A program made the translations under genes and the position numbers. From Streptomyces sp. B21-105 (GTDB lineage: Bacteria > Actinomycetota > Actinomycetes > Streptomycetales > Streptomycetaceae), in NCBI RefSeq assembly GCF_036898465.1, contig NZ_JARUMJ010000001.1, forward strand, positions 5,704,001-5,768,000: 64,000 bases of DNA, read 5' to 3'. Below the pieces are notes generated by a model. That model was not told where the DNA came from. It worked only from the letters and a program-made list of their open reading frames with translations, and made no database searches. Positions 45,260 to 52,724 of this stretch are shown here, piece by piece. Each line of letters starts with the position of its first letter. The first letter of the stretch is position 1.

Positions 45260-46668
45260 CTTTCGGGGTCGACCTGCATGTGGAGCCGACCGGGCCGCAG
45301 GTGCGGCGGGGTCTGACCGAGGGTCTGCGCGAGGCCGTCCGCGGCGGCCGGCTGCCGCCCGGCACCCGGCTGCCCTCCTCCCGCTCCCTCGCCGCCGACC
45401 TGGGCATCGCCCGCAACACGGTCGCCGACGCCTACGCCGATCTGGTCGCCGAGGGCTGGCTCACGGCCCGCCAGGGCTCGGGCACCCGGGTGTCCGAACG
45501 CCGCGTCGTGCCTCCGGCGGGCTCGCCGCCCCGCCGTCCCGCAGACCACCGGCCCCCCCACGACCTGCGGTCGGGCAGCCCCGACCTCGCCTCCTTCCCG
45601 CGCGGCGCATGGCTCAGGGCGGCCCGCCGCGCCCTCGCCGCGGCCCCCTCCGACGCCCTCGGATACGGCGACCCGCGCGGCCGGGTGGAACTGCGCACGG
45701 CCCTCGCCGGCTACCTCTCCCGCTCCCGCGGGGTGCGCGCCGACCCCGAACGCGTCGTGGTGTGCGCCGGGTCCTCGCACGGCCTGCGCCTGCTCGCGAA
45801 GGTCCTGCGGGCGCGCGGGGCGAAGTCGATGGCCGTCGAGTCGTACGGCCTGGACGAGCACTGGCGACTGCTGGCGGCGGAGGGGCTGGTCACCACCGCC
45901 CTGCCGTTCGACGAACGCGGCACGGACCCGGCGGCCGGGCCGACGGACGCCGGCGCGGTCCTGCTGACGCCCGCCCACCAGTTCCCGATGGGCGTGCCGC
46001 TGCACCACGACCGCCGGGCGGCCGTCGTGGACTGGGCGCGGCGCACCGGCGGTCTCGTCCTGGAGGACGACTACGACGGCGAGTTCCGTTACGACCGCCA
46101 GTCCGTCGGCGCACTCCAGGGGCTCGACCCCGATCACGTGGTGTACCTGGGCACGGCGAGCAAGTCGCTGGCCCCCGGCCTGCGGCTGGGCTGGATGGTG
46201 CTGCCGCCGGGTGTGGCGGAGGAGGTGGCGGCGGCCAAGGGCGGGGTGGACAGCTGCGGGGTCCTTGACCAGCTGACGCTCGCGGAGTTCATCGCCTCGG
46301 GCGCGTACGACCGCCATGTGCGGGCCATGCGCACGCGCTACCGCCGCCGCCGCGACGCGCTGGTCGCCGCCCTGGCCGACCGGGCCCCCGCGATCCGCGT
46401 CACCGGCATCGCGGCGGGCCTGCACGCCGTCCTGCGCCTGCCGCCGGGCACGGAGGCGGCCGTGGTGCGGGCGGCGGCCCGGCAGGGTCTCGCCGTCGAC
46501 GGTCTCACCCCGCGCCACCGGCACCCGGGCGCGGTGGCCGCCCCGCTCGACGCCCTGGTCGTGGGCTACGGCACCCCGCCGGACCACGCCTGGTCCGGCG
46601 CGCTGGACGCCCTGTGCGCCGCTCTTCCCGTCGGCGACAACGGCTCCGGAATTCTTTTTCCCGGATAG
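45241..46668 (+). CDS. MocR/PdxR-type GntR regulator with aminotransferase domain
   Basis: 475 residues from ATG 45241. A GntR winged helix at ~15-80 (GLTEGLREAVRGGRLPPGTRLPSSRSLAADLGIARNTVADAY) is joined to a fold-type I aminotransferase domain: LGYGDPRGRVELRTALAGYL, LLTPAHQFPMGVPL, LEDDYDGEFRY, and GTASKSLAPGLRLGW with the PLP-binding Lys. MocR proteins sense PLP or amino compounds and control adjacent genes. Here an AhpD-like gene lies on each side, so both are likely targets. Confidence 0.92.
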   Translation: MAKSWATFGVDLHVEPTGPQVRRGLTEGLREAVRGGRLPPGTRLPSSRSLAADLGIARNTVADAYADLVAEGWLTARQGSGTRVSERRVVPPAGSPPRRPADHRPPHDLRSGSPDLASFPRGAWLRAARRALAAAPSDALGYGDPRGRVELRTALAGYLSRSRGVRADPERVVVCAGSSHGLRLLAKVLRARGAKSMAVESYGLDEHWRLLAAEGLVTTALPFDERGTDPAAGPTDAGAVLLTPAHQFPMGVPLHHDRRAAVVDWARRTGGLVLEDDYDGEFRYDRQSVGALQGLDPDHVVYLGTASKSLAPGLRLGWMVLPPGVAEEVAAAKGGVDSCGVLDQLTLAEFIASGAYDRHVRAMRTRYRRRRDALVAALADRAPAIRVTGIAAGLHAVLRLPPGTEAAVVRAAARQGLAVDGLTPRHRHPGAVAAPLDALVVGYGTPPDHAWSGALDALCAALPVGDNGSGILFPG

Positions 46669-46671
46669 ATT

Positions 46672-46688
46672 TCCGGGAATTTCCCGGA
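46672..46688. promoter_or_regulatory. palindrome and direct repeats at the second AhpD-like gene promoter
   Basis: TCCGGGAA-T-TTCCCGGA is perfectly symmetrical. TTCCCGGATA also occurs twice as a direct repeat (46658-46667 and 46681-46690). The second copy contains GATACA, a possible -10 12 bases before the ATG at 46701, which has no ribosome site; a leaderless start is likely. Confidence 0.5.
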
Positions 46689-46700
46689 TACAGTCACACC

Positions 46701-47198
46701 ATGACGAACAGTAATTCCGTGTCCCGTGCAGTGTCCCGTGTGGCGCTCAAGAAGGTTACTCCCGATGTCTCCGCCGCGATGGGCTCCCTGCACGGCGCGG
46801 CTGTTTCCGCCGCCCGGGACGCCAAGGTCGAACCCGAGATCCTGGAGCTGGTCAGGATCCGCGCCTCGCAGCTCAACGGCTGCGCGTTCTGCCTCGACAT
46901 GCACACCAAGGACGCCCGCGCCGAGGGCGAGACCGAGCAGCGCCTCTACGCGCTGAACGCCTGGCGGGAGACCCCCTTCTTCACCGAACGCGAGCGCGCC
47001 GCACTGGCGTTGACCGAGGCCGTGACCCTGGTGCACGACGGCCACGTGCCCGACGCGGTGTACGCCGAGGCGGCGGAGGTCTTCGACGAGGCGCAGCTCG
47101 CCGCGCTGATCTGGGCGGCCACCGTCATCAACGCCTACAACCGCATCGCCGTCGCGACACGCATGGTCCCGGGCGCGTACCAGCCGGCGAAGAAATAA
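46701..47198 (+). CDS. carboxymuconolactone decarboxylase / AhpD-like protein 2
   Basis: 165 residues from ATG 46701; no Shine-Dalgarno site, but promoter-like sequence sits right upstream. LELVRIRASQLNGCAFCLDMHTKDA holds CxxC and His; RLYALNAWRETPFFTERERAALALTEAVT and ATVINAYNRIAVATRM match the family. About half the residues match the paralogue at 44576-45193, so the pair arose by duplication around MocR. It probably reduces hydroperoxides or acts as a small redox protein; the physiological substrate is unknown. A terminator follows. Confidence 0.9.
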   Translation: MTNSNSVSRAVSRVALKKVTPDVSAAMGSLHGAAVSAARDAKVEPEILELVRIRASQLNGCAFCLDMHTKDARAEGETEQRLYALNAWRETPFFTERERAALALTEAVTLVHDGHVPDAVYAEAAEVFDEAQLAALIWAATVINAYNRIAVATRMVPGAYQPAKK

Positions 47199-47255
47199 CG
47201 AGAAAACCGGCAGAGCCGACGGAATGGCAGAGGGAATTCAATGAAATGCGAAATG

Positions 47256-47284
47256 CGGGCACCGGTCCTGTCGGCCGGCGCCCG
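47256..47284. terminator. hairpin terminator with T-rich tail
   Basis: CGGGCACCGG / CCGGCGCCCG (one G-T pair) with a nine-base loop, then TGTTTCTTTCT on the plus strand. It serves the AhpD-like gene and probably also the converging six-gene operon. Confidence 0.65.
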
Positions 47285-47342
47285 TGTTTCTTTCTGTTCC
47301 GCGGTGTTTCGGGGTCTTCTTCTCTCCCGTTCCAGACTCGGG

Positions 47343-48185
47343 CTATATTCGCGGCAGTGGCTCGCCCATGGAATCCAGCCACCGTCGCCATTCCGGCGCC
47401 CGTACCGCAGGCCCGGGAGTGATCGGGCCTCCCGCCCAGGCCGTGACCGGGCGGATGCCGTGCAGTGCGTTCACCAGCCACACCTCCCGCCCGTCCAGCT
47501 CGGCGGGCGTCCGTTCGCGGTGGACGACCCGGACGCCGAGGCGGTGGGCCCGTTCCTGGATCAGCCGGCCGGTCACCCCGGCCAGGACCGGCAGCCGGGG
47601 CGGCGGCAGGCACAGCGTGTCGTCCTCCCACCACAGGACGCTCGCGGTGGCCGCCTCCAGCACCGCGCCGGACGGCGTGACCAGCACCGCCTCCGTCGCG
47701 CCCGCACCGGACGCCCGGCGGCGCACCCTGGCGAGCGCGTCCAGGTCGGGGCCCTTGCGGCGGGGCATGGTCCGCGGGTCGGGCTGGCCCGCGGCCCACA
47801 CCCGGACGTCGGGCTCGAGCTGCGGGGCGTGACGCAGCAGCAGCCGCAACTCCAGGGAGCCGGCGGCGAGTTCCACCCGGGGGAACCACTCGCCGCACCG
47901 CGGAAGGGCGGCCGTCATGTCCCGCCAGAACTCCACCAGCCGGCGCAGCGGCGGACCGCTGCACTCGCCGCAGGCCCGCAGGAACCGTTCCCGGTGCCGT
48001 TCCAGGCCGCGCACCCTGCCGTCACGCACCAGCCACGAGTCGGCGACGAGCAGCCGCCCGCCGGCCTCGGCGCCCGGCCTCAGCCCTCCGGCCGACGTCC
48101 ACCCCGACAACCCCTCCACCATCGTCGCCTGCGCCGTCGACTGGGTCATCGCCTGCGTCATCGCCTGCGCCGTCGTCCGCGTCAT
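47343..48185 (-). CDS. aminotransferase class IV, aminodeoxychorismate lyase-like
   Basis: 280 residues from ATG 48185 behind GAGAGGAAC. The N-terminus has four Met/Thr/Ala/Gln repeats. Fold-type IV features: RGLERHRERFLRACGE, PRRKGPDLDALARVR with the likely PLP Lys, GAVLEAATASVLWWEDD, PPPRLPVLAGVTGRLI and WLVNALHGIRPV. ADC lyase cleaves aminodeoxychorismate to p-aminobenzoate and pyruvate, the step after PabAB, coded 4.5 kb upstream in the same operon. A D-amino-acid transaminase is the alternative. Last gene of the operon. Confidence 0.8.
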   Translation of the reverse strand: MTRTTAQAMTQAMTQSTAQATMVEGLSGWTSAGGLRPGAEAGGRLLVADSWLVRDGRVRGLERHRERFLRACGECSGPPLRRLVEFWRDMTAALPRCGEWFPRVELAAGSLELRLLLRHAPQLEPDVRVWAAGQPDPRTMPRRKGPDLDALARVRRRASGAGATEAVLVTPSGAVLEAATASVLWWEDDTLCLPPPRLPVLAGVTGRLIQERAHRLGVRVVHRERTPAELDGREVWLVNALHGIRPVTAWAGGPITPGPAVRAPEWRRWLDSMGEPLPRI

Positions 48186-48211
48186 CGCCTGTTCCTCTCC
48201 GACCGTCCCGC

Positions 48212-49444
48212 TCAGTACTTTCCGCCCGCCGCCGCCGGAGCCCCGCCCCGGGGCCCGTACGGCGCGTGCTCCAGCCATGACCCGCACGAGGGCAGTACCG
48301 GCGCGAGGGCCGCCGCCGCCCGCTGCCGGAGCCGTACGGTCCGCCGCCGGGGGCGCAGATGTTCCAGCGCGCGCCCCGCGGCGTCGCTGTTGAACAGTCC
48401 CGCCGCCCGCCGCGTCCCGGCGAACTCCTCGACGGCCCGGTCGGTGCCGGCCGCGACGGCCTCGGCCGCCGCCACCGCGTCGGCGATCCCGCTGTTCATG
48501 CCGCGCGCCCCGAACGGCGGGAACAGGTGCGCCGCCTCACCGACGAGCAGCACCCGCCGGTGCGGGTCGGTGAACGAGGCGGCGACCTTGCGCAGGAAGC
48601 GGTACGTCGACACCCACAGGATCCGCCCGTCCAGCCCGGCGTCCCCGCCCCTGCCCCCGCCGTCCCCGGGCCCGTAGTCGTCGCCGACGACCGCCGGCAG
48701 CCACCGTCGTACGGCCTCCTCGGCGCCGAAGTCCTCCTCCGCGTCGTCGTCGCGGCACTGCAGGTCGACCTGGAAGCCCCCGGTGAACGGCACCCGCATC
48801 ACGCTGCGGCCGCCCACCCCCGGATGCTCGTAGTGGAAGACCCGCTCCAGCGGCAGTTCGGCGCCGGGCACATCGGCCACGTCCACCACCACGTGGAAGC
48901 CCTCGCCGCGCACGCCCTCCATGGCGATGCCCAGCCCGCGCCGGACCGCCGAGCGGGCCCCGTCGGCGGCGACGACGTGCCCGGCATGCCACTCCCGCCC
49001 GTCCGCGCCGCTCAGCACGGCCCCGTCCGGCGTGGTGCGGACGTCCGTGACGCGCGCCCCCCACACGAACTCGACGCCGGCCCGCGCACAGGCGGCGCGC
49101 AGGAACCGCTCGGTGTCCACCTGCCGCAGACTGGTGAACGGCGGCAGGGCCGTCGAAGGGCCGGAGCGGGGCGGGAAGGTGCGGGCGTACACCTCACGGC
49201 CCCGGTACAGGGTCCGCCGGGTGTGCCAGGTGCGCCCGTAGGCGGTGATCTCGGCGGCCAGCCCCGGCGCCGCCCCGTCGAGCAGCGCGAGGGTCTCGCG
49301 GTGCACGAACAGGGCGCGGCTGCCCGGCCGTTCACGGTCCTCGGGGTCCGCCTCCAGCACCAGCACGGGCAGCCCGTGCGCGCGCAGCGCGAGCGCCGCC
49401 GACAGACCCACCGGGCCCGCGCCCACGACGACGGCCGCCTTCAC
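48212..49444 (-). CDS. FAD-dependent monooxygenase (aromatic hydroxylase family)
   Basis: 410 residues from GTG 49444, which overlaps the adenylating-enzyme stop (GTGA). The N-terminus AAVVVGAGPVGLSAALAL is the FAD Rossmann loop, AADGARSAVRRGLGI the DG motif, and LLVGEAAHLFPPFGARGMNSGIADA the second FAD motif (GEAAH where GDAAH is usual). This is the PheA/TetX-like class A group that hydroxylates aromatic rings, quinones or amines. In this operon the natural guess is an aminobenzoate or its CoA ester; no direct evidence. The ADC-lyase-like gene follows after 26 bases. Confidence 0.87.
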   Translation of the reverse strand: MKAAVVVGAGPVGLSAALALRAHGLPVLVLEADPEDRERPGSRALFVHRETLALLDGAAPGLAAEITAYGRTWHTRRTLYRGREVYARTFPPRSGPSTALPPFTSLRQVDTERFLRAACARAGVEFVWGARVTDVRTTPDGAVLSGADGREWHAGHVVAADGARSAVRRGLGIAMEGVRGEGFHVVVDVADVPGAELPLERVFHYEHPGVGGRSVMRVPFTGGFQVDLQCRDDDAEEDFGAEEAVRRWLPAVVGDDYGPGDGGGRGGDAGLDGRILWVSTYRFLRKVAASFTDPHRRVLLVGEAAHLFPPFGARGMNSGIADAVAAAEAVAAGTDRAVEEFAGTRRAAGLFNSDAAGRALEHLRPRRRTVRLRQRAAAALAPVLPSCGSWLEHAPYGPRGGAPAAAGGKY

Positions 49445-51009
49445 GCGGGCACGCTCCGCGGCGTCCCGGTCAGCATGCGGGTGATCTCCACCCGCTTCAC
49501 CTTCCAGGTCGCCGTCATCGGCAGCTCCTCGAACCGCCACTGCCGCGGCTCGGCCATCACGGGCAGATCGGCGGTGGCCGTCCGCCAGCGCTCCGGATCG
49601 AGCGGCTGCTCGCCCCGCACGCACACCACCGGCACCGGCTCCCGGTCCGCGCCGGGCACGATGACCACCTCGCGCAGCTCCTCCAGACGCTCCATCAGCG
49701 CGTCCTCGACCTCCAGGCTGCTGTGCACGGCGTCGATCCGGTCGATCTCACGGTCGATCAGCCGCAGCGCTCCCAGCCGGCTCAGGACGCCCATGTCGCC
49801 CATCTGCCACCACCCGTCGTCGAGTTGGCGCTCGTACTGCGCCCGCGCGCCGAGGTAGGTGAGGATGCGGCCCCGGGTGCGCGCCTCGATCCGGCCGGGC
49901 GTGCCGGGCGCGACGGGCCTGCCGTCGGGGTCGGTGATCCGCAGCCGGGTGAAGCCGGGGATGCCCGTTCCGACCCGGCGGCCGTCAGCCCGCTGCGCGC
50001 TGCGCCGGGTGAACCACTGGACCGCGACCGGCCCCGTCTCGCTCTGCCCGTACAGCTGGACCAGCCAGGGCGCGCGGCGTTTCGACGCGCCCAGCAGCCG
50101 GCGCACGGTGCGCGGGTGGATCGCGTCGAACGTGGAACCGTACGACTTCACCCGGGACAGCGGCGCGCCGGGCGCGTCGGCCAGCTCCTCCCACAGCACG
50201 AACGTGTTGGGGTGGGTCTCGACGATGCCGGGCCGGTGGCGGACCAGCAGCGGCCGTACGGCGGCCGGGTCCGGGTCGGTGATCAGCACGAGCGGGCTGC
50301 CGAAGCGCAGCAGGACGCCGAGCAGGTGGTAGAAGCGCGAGTGCACGAACGACATGTGCAGCGCGGCCGTCTCGCCGCGGGTGGGCCAGCCCATCGCCTG
50401 CTGCGGGACGAGCCGGTTCCACATGGTGTTCGGGCAGTGCACGGCCAGCTTGGGGACGCCGGTGGTGCCGGAGCTGTGGGTGATCAGCGCGGGCTCGCGA
50501 GGGTGCAGCCGCACGGGCGGAGGAGGCCCGTCGGCGGTGAACCCGGCCAGCGGTTCGGCGCCGGGCGCGTCGTCGACGGACAGCGTCCGCCGCACGTGGA
50601 CGTCGACGCCCGCCAGCGGACCTTCCAGCTTGGCCCGGTCGGTGATCAGCCAGGGCTCCCGCAGCCGTTCCAGCAGCTGCCCGACGACCGGGCCGGCGAG
50701 GCCGGGGGAGAGCAGCACGGGCACGGCGCCGATCCGGGAGATCGCGCAGGTCAGCAACACGATGTCGACGTTGTCCGTCTTGTGCAGCGCCACCTGCTCG
50801 GAGGGCCGCACGCCGGCCGCCCACAGCCGGCCCGACAGCTCCTCGACCACGTCGGCGAGGACCGCGTAGTCGAGGTCGACACCGAGGCCGGGATGGGTGT
50901 CCAGCGGCCGGTCCAGGGTGACGAACACGGCGCCGTGCCGGTCGGCCGCCCGCCGGAACAGCGGGCCCAGATAGAACCCGCGGTCGGCGAGCAGACGTTG
51001 CTGCGACAT
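49441..51009 (-). CDS. AMP-dependent acyl/aryl-adenylating enzyme
   Basis: 522 residues from ATG 51009 behind AAAGGAAC. ANL superfamily: HSSGTTGVPKLAV (A3), YGQSETGPVAV (A5), GWWQMGDMG (A7), and the C-terminal Lys in WKVKRVEI (A10). LRLIDREIDRID replaces the usual KD-I-GG-x-I hinge, so the second half-reaction may differ. It does not resemble the benzoate-CoA ligase coded upstream. Possible roles are activation of a second acid for amide or ester formation with the p-aminobenzoate product; this is inference. Confidence 0.83.
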   Translation of the reverse strand: MSQQRLLADRGFYLGPLFRRAADRHGAVFVTLDRPLDTHPGLGVDLDYAVLADVVEELSGRLWAAGVRPSEQVALHKTDNVDIVLLTCAISRIGAVPVLLSPGLAGPVVGQLLERLREPWLITDRAKLEGPLAGVDVHVRRTLSVDDAPGAEPLAGFTADGPPPPVRLHPREPALITHSSGTTGVPKLAVHCPNTMWNRLVPQQAMGWPTRGETAALHMSFVHSRFYHLLGVLLRFGSPLVLITDPDPAAVRPLLVRHRPGIVETHPNTFVLWEELADAPGAPLSRVKSYGSTFDAIHPRTVRRLLGASKRRAPWLVQLYGQSETGPVAVQWFTRRSAQRADGRRVGTGIPGFTRLRITDPDGRPVAPGTPGRIEARTRGRILTYLGARAQYERQLDDGWWQMGDMGVLSRLGALRLIDREIDRIDAVHSSLEVEDALMERLEELREVVIVPGADREPVPVVCVRGEQPLDPERWRTATADLPVMAEPRQWRFEELPMTATWKVKRVEITRMLTGTPRSVPA

Positions 51010-51059
51010 GTGACTGTTCCTTTCGGCCGTACGGGGGCGACCCGCGGGGGTCACCACGG

Positions 51060-52724
51060 TCACCACGCCCCCTGGCGGACCAGATGGCGGCGGAGCTTTC
51101 CGGTGGCGGTGCGCGGCAGGGACGTCACGAAGCTGACGCTCCTGGGCACCTTGAAGGCGGCGAGGCGCTCGCGCGCCAGCGCGAGGAGGTCGTCCTCGAG
51201 ACCGGCGGCGACCGGGCCGGCGGGGACGACGAAGGCGCGCAGCCGGCTGGAGCCGCGCCCGTCCGTGACGGCGGCGACCGCGACCTCGCGCACCGCCGGA
51301 CCGGTCCGCAGCACGGCCTCCACCTCCAGCGGGGAGACGGTGATCCCGCCGACCATCTCCATGTCGTCGGTGCGGCCCAGATGCCGGTAGGAGCCGTCCG
51401 GCTCGCGACGGGCCCGGTCGTGGGTGGCCAGCCAGCCGCCGACCAGGGTGCGCGCGGTGTCCTCCGGCCGGTTCAGATAGCCCGACGTCAGCGTCGGCCC
51501 GCGCACCCACATCTCGCCGTCCGCGCCGTCCGGCACCGGCCGCCCGGCCCGGTCCCGCAGCTCCACCTCGAACCCCGGCACAGGACGCCCGACGGTGCCC
51601 GGACGGTCGTGGCCGAGACTGTTGGCGCAGAAGGCGTGACCGGCCTCGGTGGAGCCGATCTGCTCCAGCACGGGCGCGCCGAGCAGTTCGGCGACCCGGA
51701 CGCCGAGCCCGTCCGGCAGGCCCTCGCCCGCCGACACCGCCGCCCGCACCGAGGCGAAGCAGGCGGTGTGCCCGCTGCCCCGGTCGGCGACCAGCGCCGC
51801 GTACGCCGACGGCACCGAGTAGAGGAGGGTGACCCGGTGCCGGGCGACGAGCTCGTCGACGGCGGCGGGCGTCGGACGCCGGTCCACCAGGACGGCGGAC
51901 GACCCGGAGAACAGCGGGAAGACGAAGGCGTTGCCGAAGCCGTACGCGAAGTACAGCTTCGACACCGACAGGGTGACGTCGTCCTCGGTGACGCCGAGCA
52001 GCCGCCGGCCGATCAGGTCGTGGTACGCCTTCGGGTCGCCGTGCGCGTGCACGACGCCCTTCGGACGGCCCGTGGTGCCGGAGGTGTACTGCACGTACAG
52101 CGGCGCGTGCGCGTCGACCGGGTGGACGGCGGCCGGCTCGGCGGCGGAGGCCAGCGCGAGAAGCTCGTCGGCCCCGAGCCGCGCCCGTCCGGCGAAGCGG
52201 TCCCCCCGCTCCCCCCGGTCCTCTCGGTTCTCCCGGTCCTCCAGCCCCGGCCCGGTCAGGCAGAGCACGGCCTCGGCGTCCTCGGCCATGAACGCGTGCT
52301 CGGCGGCGGGCAGTTCGGGGTTGACCAGGACGGCGACGGCCCCGAGACGGGCGACGCCGAGGAAGGCCGCCACCCACGCCACCGAGTCGGGCAGCGCGAG
52401 CACCACCCGGTCGCCGGCCCGCACCCCGTGCGCCGCGAGCACCGTGGCCGCCCGCGCCCCGAGGTCGTGCACCTCGCCGTGGGTCCAGCGCCGGTGCCCC
52501 TGGTGGAACGCGGCCCGCCCGGCCCAGCCCCGCCGCCCGGCGAGGTCGACCAGCTGCGCGGCGAGGTTGCCGGGCGCGTCGCCGTCGCCGTTCCTCCTCG
52601 GCCGGGGCACGGCCGAGGCGCGCGGAGCCGCCGCGGCGGGGGACACCGTCGTGACCTGAGGTGCTGCCGGGGCCTGTGGAGCTGTCGTGACCCGGGATGT
52701 CGTCGTGGGCTGCCGGTTCGTCAT
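51060..52724 (-). CDS. benzoate-CoA ligase family enzyme
   Basis: 554 residues from ATG 52724, overlapping the PabAB stop (ATGA); GAGGAGG upstream. Residues 1-45 are Thr/Ala/Pro-rich. ANL features: YTSGTTGRPKGVVHAHGD (A3), LSKLYFAYGFGNAFVFPL, typical of benzoate/hydroxybenzoate ligases, IGSTEAGHAF (A5), GGITVSPLEVEAVL and the C-terminal ATGKLRRH Lys. It most likely makes the CoA thioester of a benzoate; next to pabAB and an ADC-lyase-like gene, p-aminobenzoate is the best guess. Its neighbours overlap, so it is expressed with them. Confidence 0.88.
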   Translation of the reverse strand: MTNRQPTTTSRVTTAPQAPAAPQVTTVSPAAAAPRASAVPRPRRNGDGDAPGNLAAQLVDLAGRRGWAGRAAFHQGHRRWTHGEVHDLGARAATVLAAHGVRAGDRVVLALPDSVAWVAAFLGVARLGAVAVLVNPELPAAEHAFMAEDAEAVLCLTGPGLEDRENREDRGERGDRFAGRARLGADELLALASAAEPAAVHPVDAHAPLYVQYTSGTTGRPKGVVHAHGDPKAYHDLIGRRLLGVTEDDVTLSVSKLYFAYGFGNAFVFPLFSGSSAVLVDRRPTPAAVDELVARHRVTLLYSVPSAYAALVADRGSGHTACFASVRAAVSAGEGLPDGLGVRVAELLGAPVLEQIGSTEAGHAFCANSLGHDRPGTVGRPVPGFEVELRDRAGRPVPDGADGEMWVRGPTLTSGYLNRPEDTARTLVGGWLATHDRARREPDGSYRHLGRTDDMEMVGGITVSPLEVEAVLRTGPAVREVAVAAVTDGRGSSRLRAFVVPAGPVAAGLEDDLLALARERLAAFKVPRSVSFVTSLPRTATGKLRRHLVRQGAW

